Shown: piece by piece, positions 1 to 6,088 of the stretch | How the letters are laid out: every line of letters begins with the position of its first letter | Position numbering within the stretch: position 1 is the first letter of the stretch | Source: an uncultured Lachnospiraceae bacterium | GTDB taxonomy: Bacteria; Bacillota; Clostridia; Lachnospirales; Lachnospiraceae | DNA length: 6,991 bases | Assembly (NCBI GenBank): GCA_902795625.1 | Contig: CADBLW010000160.1 | Span: 1-6,991 of the forward strand | Direction of reading: 5' to 3' | Made by a program: the position numbers and the translations under genes | Notes under the pieces: generated by a model | What the model was told of the DNA's origin: nothing | The model's database searches: none | Seen by the model: the letters and a program-made list of their open reading frames with translations, nothing else

Positions 1-1136
1 CGAGGATCCTCATAGTAATCCCATTCCGTATCCACCTTGATGCATGCCCCGTCCATATCCCGGGTCGGCACATACCGTATCGCGCCGAACCCGTCCGTGG
101 CAAACGCAACCCACAGCAGAAGGATAAACGCCGCCGTGGTTACGAAGAATTTTACGGTCCACAGAACGATCTTCGTTCCGGACAGGATCCCGCGGAAGGA
201 TATGATGTGGATCACCAGATAAACGACACCCGCCAGTGCGATCGCCGCTGCAGGCGAAATCGCGAACAGAAGGAGCGCGTAGTAGGCCACCAGCCCGCAC
301 GCAAGCACCAGCTCGAAGAAGATCCTGCTCACGATTGGCTTTCCCGCCGCTCCGGCGTCCCTGCGGCGATACACCAAAAACACAAGGGCCATCACCGCCA
401 CGGAGATCAGACAGTTGACCAGACATACCTTCACATACATCCCGAGCGAGGCGTTATCATCCCACGCCAGCAGGGAGAGCGTCCACCGGAAGTATACGAG
501 CCCCGGCTTTACAACCTGCCCGCCGATCTTCTCCATCAGCTGCGCGCGCAGCAGAAGCGGCGCCGCAGAAACCGCGATAACCGCGAGATACGTAAGATAA
601 TGGATCTCCGCAAGTCGGCCGCAGCACACCGAACATACAACCGCGATCGCATCCAGGAACATCATCCCCGCGATCAGGACAACAAATACTTTGCCGCACA
701 TGTCCGGTGCAAAACAGTTAAAATCATATGGACTATAACAATCGTCCCTAAAGCCCTTGTCCGCCAGAGCGGTCGTAAGAGCAGCGATCCCGGACCAGAC
801 CGCAACCGGCAATATATGCAGATACACAAGCGCCAGAAGTTTGGAGACGTATCGCTCTCCCGCGCTCATCGGCAGCGCAAAGATGACATCGCTCTGCTGC
901 CGGTTATGCATCTCACGGAACACGCCGACCGCAAATACCGGTCCCATCAGCGCTCCCGCGCAGAGCAGCAGGAGTCCGACCGCGGAGACATTGGAATCCA
1001 CAACATCCGCAGTCGCTCCGACGAAACACTGTAACAGACATCCCACACCAAGGATGATATTGAGCACGGTAAATACCCTGCCGTGCGTGCGCGCCTCCCC
1101 CAGCGCCATTCGGTTAATTCGCCGACAACGACTCAT
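1..1136 (-). CDS. ABC-2-type transporter permease, partial (C-terminus beyond left edge)
   Basis: This is the membrane subunit of an ABC transporter, translated from the minus strand. The frame is open from the ATG at 1136 to the left edge, so 378 residues are visible and the C-terminus is missing. I see about nine hydrophobic segments, near residues 22-42, 52-73, 99-120, 149-171, 177-197, 238-256, 271-293, 296-312 and 326-346. The frame then enters a polar, presumably extracytoplasmic part. The stretch QQSDVIFALPMSAGERYVSK (80-99) resembles the cytoplasmic loop of Firmicutes ABC-2 permeases that pair with YtrB-like ATPases. The start is chosen for its ribosome binding site GAGGGGGTA (1142-1150). 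It makes the gene overlap the ATPase gene by 23 nt; the next ATG (1109) has no comparable site. Substrate unknown. A DUF6449-like C-terminal region is possible but lies outside the window. Confidence 0.85.
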   Translation of the reverse strand, partial: MSRCRRINRMALGEARTHGRVFTVLNIILGVGCLLQCFVGATADVVDSNVSAVGLLLLCAGALMGPVFAVGVFREMHNRQQSDVIFALPMSAGERYVSKLLALVYLHILPVAVWSGIAALTTALADKGFRDDCYSPYDFNCFAPDMCGKVFVVLIAGMMFLDAIAVVCSVCCGRLAEIHYLTYLAVIAVSAAPLLLRAQLMEKIGGQVVKPGLVYFRWTLSLLAWDDNASLGMYVKVCLVNCLISVAVMALVFLVYRRRDAGAAGKPIVSRIFFELVLACGLVAYYALLLFAISPAAAIALAGVVYLVIHIISFRGILSGTKIVLWTVKFFVTTAAFILLLWVAFATDGFGAIRYVPTRDMDGACIKVDTEWDYYEDP

Positions 1137-2052
1137 ATCCATACCCCCTCGCTTCCAACTCATAGATGAACACTTCCTCCAGCGTGAGCGGCACCGTCTC
1201 GACATAATCCGTCTCCAGCCCGGTCAGCTTCTGCAGGACCTCATCCTCCGTTCCCTTGACGACCGCCTGCGTGACAATGCCCGTGGCCGAATGGGACAGC
1301 ACCGTCAGTCCGAGCTCCTCGAGCTCCTCCCGGCTTACCGCCGCTCTCTTCTTCACCAGCTGCACCTTGCTGACGCCGCCGCGAACCTCGTCGATCTCGT
1401 TGTCAAACACCAGTTTTCCCTTGTGCAGCAGCATCGCGCGGTCGCACAGCTCACCGATCTCCGTCACATTGTGCGAAGAAATGATCAGCGTGGCTCCCCG
1501 GTCGAGCATCTCGTCGACGATGATGTCCTTGAGCATTTTCCGCATCGCCGGATCGAGCCCGTCGAACGCCTCGTCCATCACCAGGTACTTGGTCCCGCAC
1601 GCAAGCGCCGTAACGACGATCGCCTGACGCTTCATGCCTTTGGAAAATGTCGCCAGCTTCCGGTCCCTCGGAAGTTCGAGCTTGTCCGTCAGCCGGTTGA
1701 ACAGTTCCATGGAAAATTTCTCATAGTAGCTTGCATAATACTTCGCAAGCGTTTTCATCGTAAAATCGGCATACTGTACCGTCTCATCGTTGATGAAGAA
1801 AATTTCGGACTTTGCCGCGGGATTGTTCCACACGTTCTGTCCGTCGACGGTGATGCTGCCCTGCTGCATCCGGTAGACGCCGCACATCAGTCTCATCAAT
1901 GTTGATTTGCCGGCGCCGTTGGAGCCCAGAAAGCCGTACACACACCCGTCCGGGATCCGGAGCGTGATGTCGTCAAGAGCGCGGACAGCCCCACCGCTGC
2001 CGCCCTTTCGCTTTCCGGCGAACTCCATTGTGACATTATTGATCTCAATCAT
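1114..2052 (-). CDS. ABC transporter ATP-binding protein (YtrB-like)
   Basis: A 312-residue cytoplasmic ATPase that would power the adjacent permease. Visible motifs are Walker A GSNGAGKST (43-51), an ABC signature of the variant form FSKGM (136-140), Walker B YLVMDE (156-161) with catalytic Glu161, a D-loop GLDP (165-168) and the switch His194 in IISSHN. At the usual Q-loop position there is FFINDE (85-90), with no glutamine. The FSKGM signature and altered Q-loop are, to my knowledge, typical of ATPases paired with GntR/YtrA repressors in Firmicutes. A short Gly/Lys-rich insertion follows the first strand (13-21). Residues from about 225 to 312 form the C-terminal extension common in this group. 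The start ATG overlaps the gntR stop by 8 nt (ATGATTGA) and is preceded by GAGGGGGTG (2060-2068), which indicates translational coupling. Antibiotic or peptide export is typical of relatives, but the substrate here is unknown. Confidence 0.95.
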   Translation of the reverse strand: MIEINNVTMEFAGKRKGGSGGAVRALDDITLRIPDGCVYGFLGSNGAGKSTLMRLMCGVYRMQQGSITVDGQNVWNNPAAKSEIFFINDETVQYADFTMKTLAKYYASYYEKFSMELFNRLTDKLELPRDRKLATFSKGMKRQAIVVTALACGTKYLVMDEAFDGLDPAMRKMLKDIIVDEMLDRGATLIISSHNVTEIGELCDRAMLLHKGKLVFDNEIDEVRGGVSKVQLVKKRAAVSREELEELGLTVLSHSATGIVTQAVVKGTEDEVLQKLTGLETDYVETVPLTLEEVFIYELEARGYGYESLSAN

Positions 2053-2500
2053 CGTCCTTCACCCCCTCATTTCCGTTCGGCATTCCCGGGCCGTCTGTCT
2101 CTGCCCCGGTCACAGTTCCCCCAATGTATCCCTTGCCTGCGCTGTCTCCCGCGCCGCATTCCTGCTCCACGATCGCCGCGAGTGTCTCCTTCGGCACTCC
2201 CGCGCGAAATGCTTCCCTCGCAGCCTGGCGGAACTCCTCCGTCAGTCTCCGGTAGACGCTGTCGTGCTGATCCGCCACGAAACAGCCCTTGCCCGCGACC
2301 GAGTAGATGATGCCGTTCCGTTCCAGTTCAATGTACGCTTTGGCGACTGTGTTGGGATTGATTCCCAACTCCTTCGCCAGCACACGCGCTGCGGGGATCC
2401 GGTCATGCGGCTGCAGCAATCCCTTGGCAATCTCCCCGCAGATGCCTCTGCAGAGCTGCTCATAGATCGGCGCCCGCCCTGTTACATCCAGCGTGATCAT
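2045..2500 (-). CDS. GntR-family transcriptional regulator, YtrA subfamily
   Basis: A 151-residue DNA-binding repressor, first gene of the operon. The winged helix-turn-helix covers residues 1-76: APIYEQLCRGICGEIAKG (10-27), then IPAARVLAKELGINPN (35-50), TVAKAYIELERNGII (51-65) and the wing VAGKGCFV (68-75). This is the canonical GntR pattern. There is only a short helical C-terminus (about 80-113) rather than a large ligand-binding domain, which defines the YtrA subfamily. The last 35 residues are Gly/Asp-rich and look disordered, which is longer than usual. I chose the ATG at 2500 because AAAGGGGGT lies 9 nt upstream and homologous proteins begin right at this point. The open frame extends back to a GTG at 2557, but that stretch has no family resemblance. 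The protein probably represses its own operon through the half-sites at 2710-2745. Confidence 0.93.
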   Translation of the reverse strand: MITLDVTGRAPIYEQLCRGICGEIAKGLLQPHDRIPAARVLAKELGINPNTVAKAYIELERNGIIYSVAGKGCFVADQHDSVYRRLTEEFRQAAREAFRAGVPKETLAAIVEQECGAGDSAGKGYIGGTVTGAETDGPGMPNGNEGVKDDD

Positions 2501-2736
2501 CCCGATTGTACCCCCTTTCTTATAATCTGTCATGCCCCGGTGCTTCGGGTCCCCCACGTTGCCCGACAGCCCGGGGCCGCCATCGTCGAAGCGTTCCGAC
2601 CGACGGTCGGATGCTCCCTGTCACTGTTTGCCGGAGCAGCGGCCGTTCCGCTGCCCCGGCACCCCCCACATAAGCTGCTGTTCTATTCGTGTCATTTGCA
2701 GCTGTCTATGTGTACTATGTGCCTTAGTACACTTGC
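2501..2736 (-). other. Long GC-rich 5' leader of the gntR-ABC operon
   Basis: If transcription starts near 2730, the mRNA has a leader of about 230 nt before the gntR ATG. It is GC-rich and can form local structure, for example the 6-bp hairpin CCGACC-GAC-GGTCGG at 2596-2610. That hairpin could sit inside a longer-range pairing of GGCCGC (2575-2580) with GCGGCC (2639-2644). I recognise no riboswitch in it. A 24-codon frame (2621-2695) has no ribosome binding site and is not called a gene. Confidence 0.4.
2510..2518 (-). promoter_or_regulatory. Ribosome binding site fixing the gntR start
   Basis: AAAGGGGGT on the minus strand lies 9 nt before the ATG at 2500. It decides between that start and an upstream GTG at 2557 in the same frame. 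The same AGGGGGT core precedes the ATPase (2061-2068) and the permease (1142-1150), so all three genes of this operon share a near-identical site. Confidence 0.8.
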
Positions 2737-2745
2737 ATAGTACAC
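2710..2745. promoter_or_regulatory. Triple half-site operator, probable GntR/YtrA binding region
   Basis: The 8-bp half-site GTGTACTA occurs at 2710-2717. Its exact complement TAGTACAC occurs at 2725-2732 and again at 2738-2745. The first two form a perfect inverted repeat with a 7-bp spacer. The outer pair extends to a perfect 10-bp inverted repeat (GTGTACTATG / CATAGTACAC). The site furthest upstream overlaps the -10 box, and the others cover the start of transcription and the first transcribed bases. Widely spaced palindromes are a known trait of YtrA-subfamily operators. The assignment to the adjacent repressor is inference from location. Confidence 0.75.
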
Positions 2746-2765
2746 CCTGTTTTCACGATTGTCAA
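2737..2765 (-). promoter_or_regulatory. Sigma-A-type promoter of the gntR-ABC operon
   Basis: On the minus strand a perfect -35 TTGACA (2760-2765) is followed by a 17-nt spacer and a -10 TACTAT (2737-2742), one of the best promoter matches in the window. The start of transcription is expected near 2730. The -10 lies inside one of the GntR half-sites, so a bound repressor would occlude RNA polymerase. Confidence 0.8.
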
Positions 2766-2785
2766 CAGTTTTTTGAAAATATTTT

Positions 2786-2841
2786 CTTGTTCAACAGGCA
2801 GGAGGCCGAGCATGCGCCCGGCCTCCTGCCTGTTGAACAAG
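2786..2841. repeat. Perfect 23-bp inverted repeat with 10-nt loop
   Basis: The left arm 2786-2808 and right arm 2819-2841 are exact reverse complements around the 10-nt spacer AGCATGCGCC. The structure lies about 20 bp upstream of the gntR operon -35 box. It could act as a transcription barrier between the two-component/RNA region and the ABC operon. However, no clean T-tract follows the stem on either strand: the minus strand continues AAAATATTTTC and the plus strand ACCCGG. An intrinsic terminator is therefore not proven. An RNase-resistant 3' end or a protein-binding cruciform are alternatives. Confidence 0.8.
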
Positions 2842-2843
2842 AC

Positions 2844-2882
2844 CCGGCCCGTCTTCTCTTCTCCTTCGAGAAAACGGGCCGG
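2844..2882 (-). terminator. 15-bp GC-rich hairpin, possible 3' end of the upstream RNA
   Basis: Arms 2844-2858 and 2868-2882 pair over 15 positions with a 9-nt loop. The single non-Watson-Crick position is G-U if transcribed on the minus strand but A-C on the plus strand, which favours a minus-strand RNA. The following minus-strand bases are GTCTTGTTC, only moderately T-rich, so termination may be weak. It lies 2 nt from the 23-bp repeat, and the two hairpins form a tandem. Confidence 0.5.
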
Positions 2883-3072
2883 ACCTTTGCAATTAACACT
2901 TTCCGAATTTGATCATATCCCGCGCATCATGCGCGTTCCGAATGCCTATCATTGATACCGGCGGACGCAACCGATATCCTTTGGCACGACAAGCGTGGCT
3001 GCCGATGAAGAACCTGCGTCCCTACAACACTTTCTTCATATTCCTCAACTCATCCGTTCATCATCGGTGTCT
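2844..3072 (-). ncRNA. Candidate structured small RNA, no recognised family
   Basis: This stretch has no credible protein gene, but on the minus strand it can form several helices. P1 pairs 3056-3067 with 3002-3013, 11 of 12 positions with one U-U mismatch. P3 pairs 2971-2978 with 2954-2961, 8 bp with one G-U and a 9-nt loop. P2 pairs 3015-3021, inside the P1 loop, with 2963-2969, inside the P3 loop; its 7 perfect pairs make a loop-loop pseudoknot. There is a small hairpin at 2985-2997 and a 6-bp hairpin at 2921-2935. A TATAAT box ends at 3079, placing the 5' end about 5 nt before P1, and the hairpin at 2844-2882 could be the 3' end. The G-U pairs in P3 and the 3' hairpin would be A-C on the plus strand, supporting this orientation. 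I do not recognise the family. The raiA motif, a pseudoknotted Clostridia RNA of roughly 200 nt, should be tested first. Confidence 0.45.
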
Positions 3073-3078
3073 GGGTAC

Positions 3079-3129
3079 ATTATAGCGCATATTTTCCGCT
3101 ATTCGCCCATTCTTGCAAAATTGTAAGAT
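3079..3129 (-). promoter_or_regulatory. Putative promoter and upstream dyad for the candidate RNA
   Basis: A perfect -10 TATAAT lies at 3079-3084 on the minus strand. The expected -35 region is poor (GGCGAA with a 17-nt spacer), which suggests activator dependence. Upstream, at 3111-3128, is an 18-bp dyad, TCTTGC-N6-GTAAGA on the plus strand. Its centre is 35.5 bp from the upstream edge of the -10, the same distance as a matching dyad at the kinase operon promoter. The minus-strand 9-mer ATCTTACAA is shared at the same offset. Confidence 0.45.
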
Positions 3130-3167
3130 GTTTTTTTCGAAAACCTTTTTTCGGGCCCGGAACCATA

Positions 3168-3839
3168 TCAGATCCGCTCCAGCGTATACCCTTCGTTGGC
3201 GTTGCAGGCGATCGCGTACGGCGTATCATTTTCCTCCAGCTTTCGGTTCAGGCGGGAAATCGTCGTGTAGATCGCGTTGGGGTTCGTGGCCGTCGGGGAA
3301 TTCCACACGGTGCGGTACAGTTCATCCTTCGCGATGGGCTTTCCGTTACCGGACGCCAGCATCAGCATCAGCGAGAACTCCTTCTTCGTCAGCAGCAGAT
3401 CGTGCCCGCGGTAGCTCGCCACGCCCGACACCGTATCCAGTTTGATATCATCGTAAAATACACACCGGTTTCCGGTGTTGGTCCCGCGAAGCCGCGCCTC
3501 CACATGAGCCACGAACACGCCGAGATCGTACGGTTTGGTCATATAGTCATCGCCGCCCGCACGAAGCGCGCGGATGATGTCCTCATTTTCCCCGAGCGCC
3601 GAGAGAAACAGGATCGGAACGTCGTACTCCTCGCGGATCTTCTTGCAGAGGGTAATTCCGTCGCTGTCGGGAAGCATGATGTCAAGGACGACCAGGTCCA
3701 CCGGCTCGGCCTTCAGCTGCTCGATGCAGCTCTTGCCGTCGTACGCCGTCAGAACGTGATAGTCCTCCATCAGCAGCGCCTCGTAATTGATCTCCATGAT
3801 GTGCGGATTATCCTCCACCAGGAGCACTGTGTTGCTCAT
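3168..3839 (-). CDS. OmpR/PhoB-family two-component response regulator
   Basis: A 223-residue cytoplasmic regulator, the usual length for this family. The receiver domain (about 3-118) has the acidic pair Glu9/Asp10, phosphoacceptor Asp53 in VVLDIMLPDSDG, Ser80 in LFLSAL and Lys102 in MTKPYD. All active-site residues are present. The output domain (about 127-223) is a winged helix with LLTKKEFSLMLML (149-161), the recognition-helix region NPNAIYTTISRLNRKLE (186-202) and the C-terminal wing GYTLERI (217-223). It should be phosphorylated by the upstream histidine kinase and act as a transcription factor. The start ATG overlaps the kinase stop as ATGA, and the ribosome binding site AAGGAG sits within the end of the kinase gene, so translation is coupled. 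No convincing terminator follows its stop: a weak CGAAAA-AAGG-TTTTCG hairpin lies at 3138-3153, and readthrough toward the candidate RNA is possible. Targets unknown; autoregulation is plausible. Confidence 0.96.
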   Translation of the reverse strand: MSNTVLLVEDNPHIMEINYEALLMEDYHVLTAYDGKSCIEQLKAEPVDLVVLDIMLPDSDGITLCKKIREEYDVPILFLSALGENEDIIRALRAGGDDYMTKPYDLGVFVAHVEARLRGTNTGNRCVFYDDIKLDTVSGVASYRGHDLLLTKKEFSLMLMLASGNGKPIAKDELYRTVWNSPTATNPNAIYTTISRLNRKLEENDTPYAIACNANEGYTLERI

Positions 3840-5770
3840 TTCTCTTTCTCCTTCGGTATGGTAAATCGGAAGGTTGTTCCCGTATCTCCGGTGCTCACCA
3901 GCTCCATCTCGCCGCCGTGCAGTCCCACGGTCTCCTTGCAGATGGAAAGTCCGAGCCCGTTGCCGCCGTCCGTCGTGTAGCCGCGCTCAAACACATGCTC
4001 TACAGACTCCTCGGGGATGCCGGTACCCGTGTCGGACACCGTAAATTCTCCCGCATCCGCGAGCTCGATGACAGCTAAGGTGATGGTTCCCTCCTCGGTA
4101 TGCCTGCTCGCGTTGACGATCAGATTGATCAAAACCTGCAGCAGCAGCTCGAAATTGCCATGCACCTTGCATCCGCCGCCGGTCAGCACAAGCTTGTTGC
4201 CGCGCTTCTCGCACACCGGCTTTGTGACTGCCACGGCGCTTTTGGCAAGCTCCATCGTATCCACAGGCCCCATCTCGGCGTCCTTGCGGCGCCCGTAGGT
4301 GTAAGCCATCAGGTTCGAAACCATCTCGCCGAGTCGGTCCGCCTCCGAGCGGATCGTGGTCAGGCGCTCCGACGTCTGCTCCGACATTTTCCCCTTCTGG
4401 ATCTGCATGTCGATCAGCTGCGCGTAGCCGGAGATGACCGCCAGCGGCGTCTTCAGCTCGTGAGCGACGGTCTGCAGGAAATCGCGGTTCATATCGTTGA
4501 CGCGCTGCAGCACTTCGTTTTTGTTCTTCGCCTCCTCGAGGCTCAATGCCTGCTTCTGGATCGCATGGTTAACGATGACGGACAGGATCAGGATGCATGT
4601 GAGCATGCCGAACGGCGTGACGCCGTAGTGCGCAACGAGCGAATTGCTGCCCGTGCTCATACCCTCGCGGTACATCGTGTAGATGAGCACCAGCTCCGCT
4701 CCGATCGTCCACCAGTCCGCAAAACTCGGCCGTCCGTGCTTGCGGAAATACCGCACGAAATTGATCACCATCAGAACGGCAATCGCCAGACAGTAGTAAT
4801 AACAAATATGACACAGAAGCACGAGGTCGTGCGTATCCAGCGTAAAATGAAGCACCACCAGCACCAGGTAGATTCCCGTGAACACCAGCGTGTCCCTCTT
4901 GCGGAACACCTTGGGGAAGAACACCGCGGGAAGACAGTACGCCACCGCCGGGATCATCGAAACGATCAGGACCGTAAGCCTGTACTGCAGCAGGAAGTCG
5001 AGCCCGGGCAGGAACATGTCAAACGCAAAGAACTGGTTGCGGAACGCGATCAGCAGGCAGCAAAGCGCCAGCACGCCGTAGCCGCGGTTGCGGAGATGCG
5101 CCGCGCTGATCAGGAAATACATCGCGAGGAACACAAGGCCGCAGGATGTGAACAGGGAAAATATCGTGATCCCCCGCACGTACTTATCTATATTTTGCGG
5201 AGTAGAGATCGTGGTGGCCTGGATAAAGCCGCCGTCGTTATGCATATAATTGCAGTACTGATAAATGATCTCCACCTCACCGGTCTCGCCGGTGTAAAAA
5301 GGATATATCATGTAACGGTTGCCGTGAACCGCCTTCTGCGGATCATCGGACACAAATCCGAGGTTGAGTTCCTCCTGCCCGTTCACGAACACGCGCGTCG
5401 CGTAATCGATGCCGTAGCTGGCAATCTCCAGATACTGGTTCGGCTTGGCTTTGATGACAACGCGGTACGTGCCGAGGTTGTAATCCCAGACGTCCTTCCC
5501 GTCCTTCGCCGGCATCGTCTCGGCATTCTTGAAATCCTCCGGCCAAAGCAGTTTCCCCGCGTAATAGTCCCAGTTGTTCACAAGGTGATAAACACCCTCC
5601 GTAAAATCCACCTCAGTCGCGTCGACAACTCCGTCCTTCGCCGAGATCTCGGGCATACTCGTCTGCATCCGGCCGCTCACGTAAACGTAAACCAACCCGA
5701 TGCACAGAATCACAATGACAGGGAGTATGACCCCCGCAGCGATTTGACTGATCTTTCGCTTGTTACGCAT
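3836..5770 (-). CDS. 7TMR-type membrane sensor histidine kinase
   Basis: A 644-residue sensor that would autophosphorylate on His and pass phosphate to the adjacent regulator. An N-terminal membrane segment (about 11-32) is followed by an extracytoplasmic domain (33-199). The stretch NNWDYYAGKLLWPEDF (65-80) resembles the start of the sensor domain of 7TMR-DISM proteins. Seven membrane segments then follow, near 202-222, 231-250, 262-286, 294-311, 316-339, 352-367 and 385-401. A helical linker (404-430) leads to the dimerisation domain with the H-box TVAHELKTP, phosphoacceptor His437. The ATPase domain has an N-box LINLIVNASRH (547-557), G1 DTGTG (580-584), an F-box around Phe594 and G2 GGNGLGLS (602-609). 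All catalytic motifs are intact. The start has AGAGGAGAG just upstream. The ligand is unknown; sugar or small-molecule sensing is suggested only by the general jelly-roll nature of such domains. Kinase precedes regulator in the operon. Confidence 0.95.
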   Translation of the reverse strand: MRNKRKISQIAAGVILPVIVILCIGLVYVYVSGRMQTSMPEISAKDGVVDATEVDFTEGVYHLVNNWDYYAGKLLWPEDFKNAETMPAKDGKDVWDYNLGTYRVVIKAKPNQYLEIASYGIDYATRVFVNGQEELNLGFVSDDPQKAVHGNRYMIYPFYTGETGEVEIIYQYCNYMHNDGGFIQATTISTPQNIDKYVRGITIFSLFTSCGLVFLAMYFLISAAHLRNRGYGVLALCCLLIAFRNQFFAFDMFLPGLDFLLQYRLTVLIVSMIPAVAYCLPAVFFPKVFRKRDTLVFTGIYLVLVVLHFTLDTHDLVLLCHICYYYCLAIAVLMVINFVRYFRKHGRPSFADWWTIGAELVLIYTMYREGMSTGSNSLVAHYGVTPFGMLTCILILSVIVNHAIQKQALSLEEAKNKNEVLQRVNDMNRDFLQTVAHELKTPLAVISGYAQLIDMQIQKGKMSEQTSERLTTIRSEADRLGEMVSNLMAYTYGRRKDAEMGPVDTMELAKSAVAVTKPVCEKRGNKLVLTGGGCKVHGNFELLLQVLINLIVNASRHTEEGTITLAVIELADAGEFTVSDTGTGIPEESVEHVFERGYTTDGGNGLGLSICKETVGLHGGEMELVSTGDTGTTFRFTIPKEKEK

Positions 5771-5861
5771 CCATTCTCTCCTCTGCCCCCGTTGGGCATC
5801 CTCTTCCTACTATACGCACTGTCCACGGTTCCCGACGGACTGTTCCGCCGGCATACTCAAT

Positions 5862-5923
5862 TTTACGAACGGACCTCTTCCGTTCCGGCCGTACAAAAAA
5901 TTTACGGTCGGGCCTCTTCCGTT
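5862..5923. repeat. Two 23-bp direct repeats in the kinase leader/promoter
   Basis: 5862-5884 and 5901-5923 match at 20 of 23 positions, start to start 39 bp. Both begin TTTACG and end CCTCTTCCGTT. The first copy also contains a perfect 7-bp hairpin GAACGGA-CCTCT-TCCGTTC (5867-5885), which is less complete in the second. They lie at and just downstream of the predicted start of kinase transcription. They could be tandem protein sites or leader RNA structure. Confidence 0.6.
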
Positions 5924-5928
5924 TTAAC

Positions 5929-5958
5929 AGTATACCCTATTTCTTGCGAAAATCGCAA
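5929..5958 (-). promoter_or_regulatory. Putative promoter of the kinase-regulator operon
   Basis: On the minus strand TTGCGA (5953-5958) is followed by an 18-nt spacer and TATACT (5929-5934). The -10 matches consensus at 5 of 6 positions and the -35 at 4 of 6. Transcription would start near 5922, leaving a leader of about 150 nt before the kinase ATG. Another -10-like TATAGT nearer the gene (about 5811-5816) lacks a -35 and is less likely. Confidence 0.5.
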
Positions 5959-5978
5959 GACCTTACACTTTTGTAAGA
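5942..5978. promoter_or_regulatory. Adjacent dyads TCTTRC-N6/7-GYAAGA over the kinase -35 region
   Basis: The first dyad, TCTTGCG-AAAAT-CGCAAGA (5942-5960), has perfect 7-bp arms and covers the -35. The second, CCTTAC-N6-GTAAGA (5961-5978), abuts it and has perfect 6-bp inner arms CTTACA / TGTAAG. A similar dyad lies at 3111-3128 before the candidate RNA. A lone half-site ATCTTACA lies at 6010-6017, upstream of the plus-strand gene. These are likely sites for one transcription factor; which one is unknown. Confidence 0.5.
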
Positions 5979-6051
5979 TTCTATCGGAAAAATACACATT
6001 TTCCGGTCGATCTTACACGCTTTCCCACGCTTCCGCCCGCCTCCGCCGGGG

Positions 6052-6080
6052 TTGACAAGCCGCGCGATGCCCGATAAACT
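6052..6080 (+). promoter_or_regulatory. Putative promoter of the P-loop protein gene
   Basis: A perfect -35 TTGACA (6052-6057) with a 17-nt spacer precedes TAAACT (6075-6080), a 4-of-6 -10. Transcription is expected near 6087. That leaves a leader of about 120 nt before the chosen start codon. Confidence 0.5.
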
Positions 6081-6088
6081 GAGAACGA

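Noticed and set aside
207..1034. A 275-codon plus-strand open frame opposite the permease
   Set aside because: Composition is highly basic and without hydrophobic segments, while the minus strand gives a coherent nine-segment membrane protein with a good start.
757..1905. A 382-codon plus-strand open frame opposite the ABC genes
   Set aside because: It spans the ATPase/permease junction and mirrors conserved Walker motifs on the minus strand; it has no domain of its own.
2621..2695. A 24-codon frame in the gntR leader, starting MTRIEQQLMW
   Set aside because: No ribosome binding site precedes its ATG and the composition is not distinctive; it probably arises by chance.
3022..3039. A 5-codon frame MKKVL with a GAGG upstream inside the candidate RNA
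   Set aside because: It is too short to support as a gene. The overlapping longer frame in this region has no start codon after an in-frame stop.
2954..3067. Known riboswitch or ribozyme (c-di-GMP-I, ydaO, cobalamin, hammerhead)
   Set aside because: GGGACGCAGG and CAGCCACGC recall pieces of such RNAs, but the other conserved core elements are missing and no gene lies directly downstream in riboswitch position.
4100..6055. A 651-codon open frame on the plus strand opposite the kinase gene
   Set aside because: It has His/Arg/Gln-rich composition with no domain, and it mirrors a kinase gene with all catalytic motifs intact. Long antisense frames are expected in GC-rich DNA.
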